The translations under genes and the position numbers were made by a program. Below are positions 37,585 through 47,800 of a stretch of DNA of 64,000 bases, one piece after another; positions within the stretch are counted from its first letter, which is position 1, and each line of letters starts with the position of its first letter. The notes beneath the pieces were generated by a model, which did not search any database, was not told where the DNA came from, and worked only from the letters and a program-made list of their open reading frames with translations. This DNA is from Eretmocerus hayati (Eukaryota; Arthropoda; Insecta; Hymenoptera; Aphelinidae). The stretch covers positions 15,293,736-15,357,735 of the forward strand of contig CM056742.1 of NCBI GenBank assembly GCA_029851415.1, read 5' to 3'.

Positions 37585-38796
37585 ATGTTAGATCTTGAAG
37601 ACGATTCGGAGCTTCCAAGCCAACGTTCAATACCTCAAGCGAGCTTCGCCTTGAACGGAGAATCTAATACCCATATACCTTGGATAAGGATCACTGAACG
37701 AATAAGTAATTTTGGTCGATCTTTGAGACCGTTCGTTCCAAAAATGTCACTAAAAGATGTTCAAGACCAATTAGCAGCTCCTTTAGCTCGCGAAGAAGTT
37801 CTTCAAGAACAACTGAGTGAAAATTAGGAATATATCAAAACTTTTGACAAAAATTCTAAAGATGATATTCCTTATGATCCACCTCCAACAGAAGACGAAT
37901 ACCACTGACGTAGAAGCTTTCTTAGGACAATGTAGATAAATTAACAAATTAATGAAAAGCAAAGCCTAACAAATCAGCCTCATCAATAAAAACATTGCGT
38001 CAAAATTGAAGGGCGAAGCTTTTGCCGTAGCAGCCAGATTGATTGACATTACGTCTACTGATTTCGCTGAAGCTGTGGGGCTAGCGTTTGGGAAGACAGA
38101 GAAAGACTATACACAGTTGAGTGAAGAGAGAAATGCAATGAGACAGGGTCGTATTGAGAGAATTGAAAACTTTGTCGAGAGATATTCTGAGATTGATAAG
38201 AGAATCCAAAAGTCTATTGAACAAATCGATGTTGAATTTCGAGATGTTCAGAGGGAGATTGAAGCCAAAGAAAGGATAGCTGAATTCTCACGTGCTCTCA
38301 AACCAGAGGTTAAGCCTATGGTTATGACAAAAATCCCAAAAGCATCAACCAAGCTTATGAATTTGCAATGATGGAAGAAAAAATTTTCTATGAAGACGAA
38401 GAAGATCTAGAAATGATAATTCTTATAGAAAATTCGATCGAGAATCAATTTCAAAAGAAGACAGTTCATTCAAGGATTCTGATCGCAGTCCAAATTCTAA
38501 AGACGGCAATTCTTGCACAGTACATAATAGAGTTGGTAGAAATCGCTGCTTGTTTTGGGATGGCTTGGGTCATACAGAGGATCGATGTTTCAAAAAACAT
38601 CCTCTATTGAAAAGTCAAAATTTTCGGGAGTCTTCCGAACAAAACAGAGATCCTCCGAGGAAGAGACACGGAAGCCAAGAGTACCAATCGCAGGACTCAT
38701 CCACAACTCCTCAGGGGAACGAATTCTCGGACGCGGATCCAATCGACTCAGCCGAGAAGATTCTGTATTGTTCACGCGCTTCGACGGGCAACAACG
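37585..38796 (+). pseudogene. Provirus gag, broken
   Basis: Starts at ATG 37585 and is cut by a stop at 37825-37827, further stops before 38006, and a frame change near 38368. The stretch 38006-38371 is a helical, charged capsid-like segment (KTEKDYTQLSEERNAMRQGR). Near 38547 there is a zinc-knuckle-like site, C-X2-W-X4-H-X4-C: spacing fits a CCHC knuckle but the second cysteine is a tryptophan codon, TGG. Gag packages RNA and forms the particle; this copy cannot be translated whole. Confidence 0.75.
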
Positions 38797-39318
38797 CTGA
38801 ACGGACTCCTGGTAGACTCTGGTTCGAGGAAATCGCACATTAAGATTAGGTGTATCGACTTGAAAAGTGTGACTTTTCGAAAAAATTTTCCCGATGAAAT
38901 TAGGAAATTCTACATAATTGATGGACTGTATGATGCGATTGGAACGTGTGTGATTGAAATCTTTTGTATCAAATTTAAAGTTTTTGTCATGACGAATGGT
39001 TTTCCCACTAAATGTGATAGGGTATTAGGTGAGGACTGGCAAATTTCTTCCAAATCCATTGTGAACAATGAGCTAAACACCACTACATTGAAAAATGACA
39101 CTGGAAATTCTGTCACTCTAGAGTTGAATAAGCATCAGCTGGCACAACTGCCTCCCAATTCTTTTGATACAAGAGAAATTCCACCAAAAAACCCTCCTGG
39201 AATTTATTACGTGGAAGGTAAAAATATCATCCCAGGCATTTATAAAGTCAAGGAATATCAGAATTTGAAGCTTTATCAATTCAACGAAACTGATGAGTTC
39301 AAGCCAATTTATCGATAA
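38797..39318 (+). pseudogene. Provirus protease region of pol
   Basis: Open from before 38797 to 39318. LLVDSGS at about 38806-38826 is the retroviral aspartic-protease active-site type (DSG). The following LGEDW is also usual for insect gypsy elements. Function was cleavage of Gag and Pol. The frame ends in TAA at 39318, short of the reverse transcriptase. Confidence 0.65.
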
Positions 39319-41077
39319 GATATTCATTTTTCAGTTCATGAAGATCTTCCATTCCCTACACTCAATGAGAACCAACAGGGAGACGCGTCTAATACGCAAC
39401 CTAGAGCAAATAATCTTTTGAGAAGTATTTCGAACAGTCGAATGAATGTTGAAGAAAGGACAAATTTGCTCACAGAATATTATAAAGGCAAGAATGATAA
39501 CTATGTCCATTACTCTGACGAATCAACGGAGCGCCTAGAACGCATTGATTTTCCGAGGAAAAAGTTTGCAAAAGATTTGAACAGTATTTCAGAAAGAATT
39601 TCTCCCGATGTTCTGTCAGGAACCTAGTCGGTTCCCAACTAGCTCTATATATACTGCGCATATGGGAGTATATGCGTATATCATATAGGCATAGCTGGTA
39701 TTCTAACATATAGATGTACCTTGTATTGTAAGCTATAGATATACCATGTATCTTAATGCACAGGCATATAAATAAGTGGAGACATCGAAAAGCTGGGAGA
39801 AACTCCGAGAAATCACGACTAGCGCCCGCGAGTCTAGACGAGGGGTGCAAGGACAAAGCGCTGCCGCGCATTACCTGCATTCCTCTTAGCCACGAACAAA
39901 GGAGAAACGGGAGGTCTGAGAGAGTATGAATAGAGCTCAAAAGCTCTGGCAAGGAGCTTAGAATGGCAGTCTACCGCGAGACTCCGTTGAGTACGTTACT
40001 CTTAGAACCGCAGCACAACGCGAGCTCCCGTCACGTACGTTGTCCTTAGAATCAAGCGCCGGGCTTCTGCTTCTCAGTACGAACTCACCTACTGACCTGA
40101 CCACGTCGTTTATTAACGCCATTCCAAGTCGGGTACCTCATCCCTTCACCTACCTGCCTGTCGAGTCAGGACTCCCCAGGCGCAGTATTGAAGAATCCAC
40201 GTTACGAATTCCCGTAACAGTTCCGAAGGAGGTTTTCAGCATCATCTCAGAGTTTCATGACCGTTTCGCTTGACCAAATGACCCGATGCGAGCAGTTCAT
40301 GATGCAGAGCATGGGATCAACTTATTAACCAATAAACCGATCAGCACTCTTTTGTATCGTCATCCCCTTCTCATGTAACCAGAAATTCATAGACAAATTG
40401 AAATTTTTGAGAGAAAGGGTCTGATCAGACCTAGTTCATCGCCTTATCAATCGAATGTCTGGTTAGTCCCAAAAAAGTTTGATTCATCGGGTGAGAAACA
40501 CTGGCGGTTAGTCATGGATTTATGATAAATTGAATCGATTGAAAAAATTTTGTGCATGCTCGGTTTGGCCAAATATATGAGTTGTTTTGATATGTCAAAT
40601 GGATTTCACCAGATTCGAGTAGAAAGCTCTGATATTCCGAAAACAGCCTTCAGCACGCATGAAGGTCACTGAGGATGTATGAGAATGCCTATGGGTTTGA
40701 TCAACAGTCCAGCTACGTACCAAAAGATGGTGAATTTTAAACTCAGAAATTTGATTGGAAAAATTTGCTTCATTTACGTCGATGACGATCATCTCTGCTT
40801 CCACTCCAGAAGAGCATTCGAGGAACCTTAGGACTGTCCTAGAGCGATTGAGAGAAGTTGGGCTAGTTTTAAATCCCGACGAATGTTCATTTTTACAGGA
40901 ACGTCTCGAATCCCTTGGTCACGAGGATTCGGGTGACGGCATTCGTCCCTTACTCGGAATGTTGAAAAGGTGTTGCATTCACCTGAACCTCGCAATATTT
41001 AGAAATTAGAGAGATTCCTTGGTCTTGCCTCGTACTATAGAAAATTCATCCCTAACTTTGCTCTGAAAACTCACCAT
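39319..41077 (+). pseudogene. Provirus reverse transcriptase, broken
   Basis: Copies proviral RNA to DNA. Pieces seen: a pre-RT segment (39340-39613), then after the solo LTR the fingers region (HDAEHGINLLTNKP and VWLVPKKFD), the palm with MSCFDMSNGFHQIRV, MPMGLINSPATYQ and the catalytic YVDD at about 40776-40788. A frameshift follows, with the thumb in another frame (ERLREVGLVLNPDECSF) and then FLGLASYYRKFIPNF. Several in-frame stops. Interrupted by the element at 39614-40219. Confidence 0.82.
39614..40219. mobile_element. Solo LTR of another retroelement, inside pol
   Basis: 606 bp starting TGTCAGGAACC and ending GTAACA, flanked by GTTC (39610-39613 and 40220-40223). A TATAAATA box is at 39767-39774. 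It has TG...CA ends and a 4-bp duplication and no internal genes, as after LTR-LTR recombination. It is unrelated to the host provirus LTR. Confidence 0.78.
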
Positions 41078-41509
41078 TTGAACAAGTTGAAATCCAAAAA
41101 CGTTGAGTTCAATTTTGAAGGAAAATGTAAATTGCAGTTTCAATTACTCAAAGAGCTCTTGGCAACTTATCCAGTCCTCAGAAACCCTGATACCTCCAAA
41201 CCATCCATTTTGAATACCGATGCATCTAATGAAGGCATAGGAGTAATTCTGTCTCAAAAAGATGAAAACGGAGACGAGCATCCTTGCTCTTATGCTAGTC
41301 GTTCTTTGAATGCAGCAGAAGAAAACTATTCAGTTACAGAAAAAGAGCTCCTGGCCGTAATTTGGAGGATGGAGCAATACAAACATTTTCTTTTTGGACA
41401 AAAGTTCGACGTATACTCAGATCATCAAAATCTCCGCTCAATTTTCAAAAATAAATCAGATGATGTGAGTTCTTGCATAGTGAGAATGTTGACCAAGGTA
41501 ACTGATAAC
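41078..41509 (+). pseudogene. Provirus RNase H, first part
   Basis: Open from 41078. Shows ILNTDASNEGIGVILSQKD, the first catalytic Asp of gypsy RNase H; CSYASRSLNAAEENYSVTEK, with the Glu; and FDVYSDHQNLRSIF, with the later Asp. It degrades the RNA of RNA-DNA hybrids. Interrupted at 41509 by an insert; the family motif YKKGRLNANADTLSRA resumes at 42690. Confidence 0.85.
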
Positions 41510-42681
41510 CACCCCAATTAAAATAATTAAAAGCTCAGCCTAAATTTGTCCGTCAGCATCTCGCGTCTAGGGTTGCCTATCGGGAGGGGGTGAAGGGTGA
41601 TGGGTGGCCGTATAGGTCATGGGTGGGTGGGTTGATGGGTGAGTGGTCAGGTGGGTTGGTTGGTGGATGGATGGAGTGGAAATCACTAAAGTTCAATTGA
41701 TACGTTTCACTGAAAAATAGTGGAAATTTCACTGAAAAATCAGTAAAAATTTCACTGAAAAATCAGTGACAATTTCACTAAAAAATCAGTGGAAATTTCA
41801 CTGATAAATCAGTGAGAACTTCACTAAAAAATCTGCGAAAATTTCACTGAAAAATCAGTGAAAATTTCACCAAAATTTCACTTTAAAAAAATCAGTGAAA
41901 ATTTCACTAAAATTTCAGTAGGAGTTCTACTGAGATTCCAATGAGAGCCGTTGAAAATCGTTGAAATTCGTTCAAGTTTCAGTGAAACTTTCATTGAAAT
42001 TCCCGTGGAAATGTCTAGAGTTTCAGTGAAACTCCATTTTCAGTGAAATTCCTGTGGAAATTTCTAGAGTTTCAGTGAAACTCTCACTGAAATTTCAGTG
42101 AAAATCGCTCAAGTTTCCACCGTCTATAATATTCGAATAGTTGTCTATTTCAGTATAATTGCATCATCGGATGTAAATAACTATTTCGAAATAAGTGTAT
42201 TGATTGAGTCAAACGAGATGGACAATCAGGGTATACATGTTATTCATTGCTGAAGAGAGAAATATCCTTCGTGATTAGTTTTTCATCTAGGTACAAATCA
42301 TAAATGGGATAGGATTCATAAGGCGAATAATCGTAGATTTCGCAATATCCTTCCAACAAATTAAATTAATTAAGAAGGTTCGACGGTCTTGACGAAGATG
42401 TAGAGATCGTGACGGAACCTTCTACATGATCATCTTTGAAACAAAAAAATACTCTGGGAATTTTTTCAGTATTTTTCACCAGGCGTTTTTTTCGAGATCT
42501 AAGCTCACTCAATAGTTCTCAATCACAGTTACTAGGTGACATCAAGGAAACTACTTTTTCCGAATCCACTGTGTTATGAAATCTCAACGTTACATTGTTG
42601 AACTACAGAAGCATTTCAGGGGCTCATACCATATCAGAGACACTTCCACGCCGGACGAGCGTTAGTGAGGTAGGCAATAAC
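41510..42681. mobile_element. 1.17-kb insertion of unknown class in pol
   Basis: ATAAC occurs at both edges (41505-41509 and 42677-42681), a likely 5-bp target duplication. The coding match stops at the left edge and resumes at the right. Inside are a G-rich stretch of GGTGGGT type (41590-41675) and a long run of TTTCACTGAAAAATCAGTG motifs (41700-42110). No clear terminal repeats and no coding. Confidence 0.6.
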
Positions 42682-43616
42682 GCTAGTATTATATATAAAA
42701 AGGGCAGATTGAACGCTAATGCAGATACCCTTTCTAGAGCTTTCAAAGTGAATCAGAGTCACTCCGAAAATAATCCAGTTGAGCGACTAAATTCAATTCA
42801 TCAAGTGATAGAACCAGGAATAACGGTCGAAGGAATCACTCGGGTTTCAGATAAAGTGAAATTGATAATGAAACCACAGACGAGAGCACCGTGAGAGGAT
42901 ATGTGGAGCAGGGCAAAGATATCATCTATGACGACAAAGACACTTTGGGAAAATATATTCGCTTATTCACAAAGAATTCAACTATCAAAGCAATGAGTAT
43001 GAAAGACCTAACTGATATGAGATGGGATATTCTGTCAAAAAACATTGTTAAAACGGAATTGAAAGATGAAGGAGGTTTACTGATCAAAGGAGTGTTGTAT
43101 CAGAATAAAAGAGATATTCCCCACTTATTTCTGAAACTCAAAGAAGCACGGGAAAATTACGTTATAGAAATAACGCACATTTTCAAAGATGAGAACTTTG
43201 ATCGTCTTCTAGGTTTGATTGGATTATATTCAAAACTCACTTGCAAAACATTATTTGGGAGGCCGTTGAAACCCCGATTCCCCAGAGAGAGGAACTCACA
43301 ACTGATAAAACTACCCTGAAAGAAATTCGAAAAGAATTCACTTGGCTAAATATCACAGAAGATGTCGGAGAATTCATCGAACAATGTACCACGTGTGCTC
43401 GAACTAAGAATGCTGCCAGGAAATACCTTGCTCCGGGAGTTTATATTGAGCTTGCGTCGAAACTATTCGAGAAAGTTGATATTGATTTTTGTAACTTTGA
43501 GAATACAGATTTCCTTATAATCATAGATGAGTTCAGTAGATTTGTGTGGGTGTGGTGAATCAGCAGTAAATCAAAAACTAACCTAGCATTGGAAGAAATT
43601 CTCTTGAAAATCGCTA
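42682..43616 (+). pseudogene. Provirus RNase H end, linker and integrase N-terminal part
   Basis: Begins with the RNase H connection motif YKKGRLNANADTLSRA, then a long linker (42891-43319). After a frame change, 43241-43558 has the zinc-binding-like QCTTCARTK and the start of the integrase core with DIDFCNFENTDFLIIIDEFS, including the first catalytic Asp. A stop lies at 43556. The P element cuts the core at 43617. Confidence 0.8.
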
Positions 43617-44005
43617 GACCACAGCATAGACATATAAGAGATAGACTGCGGGTCTCGTGCGCCGGCCGCCGTACATCGACCGAGAGAGACAGAAACTCTA
43701 AGAGTCGCCTCTTCTGTCTCTCTCGCCGCGTTTGATTGGTCGGCGCCGTTCCCCGCCGCGTCTCTCCCCGCCGCCTGACAACCGTGGTAGCGCGAACGGC
43801 AGATCAATCCGGTGCTCGTTTGCGACTCAAAAATTTGTGTAAATATCACCAAAAAACGTAATTATAGTAAGCCACTAATGCAATCACATGCGTGTTATTC
43901 ATCCTTATGATCCCTTTACTGAATGACGAATATCAAATGCAAAACAAGTGCTCCCGCAGGGAGCAAAAGCTTATATACAAGTTTTGATGCATCATCTATA
44001 GTTTC

Positions 44006-44102
44006 GTCAGTAGCCGTGCGGGTTAATCCGCAAGCTTTCAGTTTTACATTTTGCTCTCACCAGTTGACTCGGGTTCGAATTTCGCAGGACGCATTTTTTT
44101 TT
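44006..44102 (+). other. tRNA-like segment in the left P-element repeat
   Basis: GTCAGTAGCCGTGCGGGTTA resembles the 5' part and A box of a long-arm (Leu/Ser-type) tRNA; GGTTCGAATTT at 44072 is a near-perfect B box/T arm. A run of nine T follows (44094-44102), which would stop RNA polymerase III. The acceptor stem is not convincing, so it is tRNA-like, not a working tRNA. Confidence 0.45.
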
Positions 44103-44890
44103 CTCTCACGTAAAATGTCGCTGGTTTTTTTTTTTTCTTCATCATCCATATCGAACGCACGCCGAGAACTGCTCTTTTACTGATGAAGTGCTTCTTGACT
44201 CCTTGAAAATTTTCAGTTCAGCAAATATCATCACTTTTGGCCCCATACATTGAAGCGGGCTCACATTATTATAAAGAACCGTCAGTAATAAAGTATTTTC
44301 AAAGGAGTTATGAAAATCTTATCAAGTGGAAACAGCGTTTTTCTTCGCTGGATTGACAACATTTCCTATATTTATTTTGGGCGTAGAACGAGTTTCGTGA
44401 ATAAAATGCGTTTCTTGTTCTCGAAGTAATTTGAAAAGTATACTATATTTTCGATCGTAGTACGTTTTCATTCAATAGTACAATCATACTGATCACCGTC
44501 ATATCCTATCAAATACGAGTTATTTATTCACGTTCTACGTGATTACATCTTTTTAACGTAACTATTTTTTCGAAAAACAGAATTTTTTTAGCTGGATCAT
44601 ATCTCATCTACCTGCTGTCAAGCTTGTTATTATACTTGTACGATTCTAAAACACCAGTCGTCACCTAAACTTGTGAAAAACTGGACAGAAGGTAACATCC
44701 GCTAGTTGCGGCTGAGGTACTGAAGAGATTTGAACGAAACTATAACATTTGAAAAGTATTCATGACATTTATACACAATAAAGTATGCAACGTAGGAGGG
44801 AATGTGAATCTTTCGAGTTAATGGATCAAGAATCAACTGGGCTCACCGTTAACCCGTTCATTCTAGACCAAAATATCATCAAGGATCCGC

Positions 44891-47800
44891 TTATTGGCCC
44901 TGGAAAATCGTACTTTTATTGTTACGCATCCTAACTCTAATTTCATTACCATTCATCTTTTTGGAAGCATGGTGGAATCTGATCTGAAAATATTGTGAGA
45001 GAATTGTTTTCATCACATGATACCTGTGGTCTGATAAAGGATCACAAATGTGTTCATCATTGAACAGTGATGTGTCTCGAAAAGAATGCATTGCGATCAC
45101 AATAAGTTTCTGAAATGCATTCCTTTCTCTCACTTTGAACTCATATAGCTGGAAAACTTTTTCGGCAGTCTCGCAAATAATAATAGCATCATCAGAAGCG
45201 TTGACTAGTTTTCCATATTCTCTGCGTCGCTGAAGGGCAGATCTAGCCTCGCCGATTTTTCTTTCCAAACTGCTTTTACAAATCTCACAAGATATTTTAC
45301 TACGAATATTCCTAACAACAGCTCCTGCTATATAAGCGATCACATCTTTTTTATACTCGTTCAAGCAGATGTTTGGTATACCGTGACACATTTCGTCAAG
45401 TTCTTCGAGAGACAGAGTGAGGCTTAACTGAACTCCATCATCCTGGTTTGATGCCTGTGCAATCAACATTGTGGTGCTATCCTGTGGTCTACAATTACCT
45501 GTCAAAGGTACCCTCACATCTACGTGAGATAACAATTTTCTCAAGGCAGCCTTGAAGTTCATCGTGTCTGGATTATTGTTACATCCTTGGAATCTTCGCA
45601 TAATCGCGAAAAACATTTCCCCATGATCTTGCGATATTTTATATGTACACAAGAAAGTCATGCCAGCTTCCTCAAACAAATCTCGGGCGAGATCAAAGGC
45701 ATTCATTAATCCTTGAATCAGACCTGCAGTACAGTCGAAGAATAAGGTACATCATAAGTAATTGGTATGCAATCAATGATACTACTTTGTAATCGAAATA
45801 GAGCAACTTTTGCGCGAGGACGCCTGGAAACTCGCTGTTTCTACGTACTGACCGATAAATAAGTTTATGACTAACTTGTGTTGTAAATTTTCCTATGTCA
45901 ATTTTCGTGTCATCGAGGTAATTGCATAGGTGAGCAATCCGACTCAACCGACCGAAGTTTAAGATTCATCAGACCACCCGTGTACTAATTAGGATGATTC
46001 GAGCAGATACAATCTCAATACGAAAAAGATCATGAGGAAATTTTCCAAGCACGAGCAACCACGCACAGTCTTTGAAACATTTTTGATATTAAATGGCCAG
46101 CGTGATTTTCTTGGAAGAGATCGCTCGCAAAAGTGATTTGGCCAATTATAGATTAATAGCTGTGTTCAAAATGCCCGCAGTAAGAACCGTGAAATTGAAG
46201 GACTTGCTGATGAAAGCTCATAATTGATACTTTGGCTCATTCATCTGATTCCACTGACTTCACTTGATTGCCTCCAACAAAAAGCCTTTTTGAAAGATAT
46301 GGCTGGCTTCCGAAATACAATAAATGTAAACGTGATGCGACATTACGGCTTCGTCCGAAGCTCATAACGAATTTGATCAGAAATGGTAATGGGTGTCCTT
46401 ATCGAGGGGGAAGAATCGTACACAATAGCAGCCTTGAGCATCTTTGCCAACAAAACCTGTGACCAAAAATCGTTGATAAATTTCTCGAATCCATTTACAT
46501 TACGAGATCGCAGATTAATCATTCTAATCAGGAGCACAACGCTCAAATATTCAACTTTGACACGCATCATGACATTGTTTGGTCGAAATAGCTATTGCAA
46601 TGCAGGTGATACTCCCGATCGAAGTACTCGTAAAGAAGATTTTCAGAAATCATGACACTGGTTCGTGGATGTGTTTCGACGCCTCATCATCGAGAAATTG
46701 TTTCTGTGTTCAGATTGAGCATCCTTCGCCGAGTGATTATGTTCCAGTCATGGCAGATCTACTCAATCCCAAAGTAAACGAATACGTACCAAGAAATCCA
46801 ATTTTCCTCGGGGTTTTCCAAATAAGCTGTCCATTGATCTTCAGCTGACTGAGATATTTGACGTAACCCAACGCTTCCACTCTCTTAGCCTCGAAATTTC
46901 CAACACTGATTGCCACTTTGGACGGATCTTTTGCATACTGACAGTGTGAGTTAGGCATATCGAAAGAGTTATTGATCACTCCTGAAAACCGAGCAAATGG
47001 ACTAGCACCTTCGAATTCTTCCAACTCTAGATCAAACTCGAGGTACAGCAGAGCCTTCTTCACGCTTTTGCTTAGGCACTGAACTGCGATGGACACTTTC
47101 ATTTTTTCATTTTGAAATTGGAGGTGGTGCCTCCTCACTTTAGTGGCTAAGTGTAGCCCTTCTTTCTCTTGCAAATTCACGAGAGCATCCAAAAATTTCC
47201 ATTTAATCGATTTCCCTTCTTCATCTTCAATATCTTGGTCGTGTACTGTATTTCTGGCTAATTTGACCATGTGACACGGATCAAGCGTCGTGTAGATCAC
47301 TTGCTGAGATGCTGGGTGTACGAAAGAAGCAGTTGCTAAATTATCGTGTATCGACGCACCAAGATCCTCGACCATGGTAATATTCGACGACTCGCCGTCG
47401 AAGGTCAAGTCTTTGATTTCAATCTCTTCGACGTAACACTCATCCAGAATTTCCATCACTAGTTTACTCTTCTCAACTCCAGATAACTTATCAACCAAGT
47501 AGTAGGCAATTGGGATCTTGAAATGCGCATTCAAACATACAAGCATGGCCACCCAAGCCTCCTTGGCTTCGGGCCCATTTTCGTACGATTCGTCGCTGCC
47601 ACGTCCTAAATCCCTGAAACCTTCGTATCTGTTTTTGAACTTGTTCCACCTTATGTGCCTTCTCACTGCCATTCCGTCTAATATTAAACTGAATTTTAGT
47701 TTTTTCCCAGATGTAACAACTGAATTGTCGGTTTTATGGTTTTCGATGAATCGGCGAACGCTCTTGAGAGCTCCTTGCAAGATGCCAGGCTCGCAATCCG

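Noticed and set aside
44006..44102. A functional tRNA gene
   Set aside because: A and B boxes are present but no good acceptor stem or clear anticodon arm could be drawn.
43923..44183. Open frame repeated at 51687-51968
   Set aside because: It is the P-element inverted repeat read in one frame; duplicated only because the repeat is.
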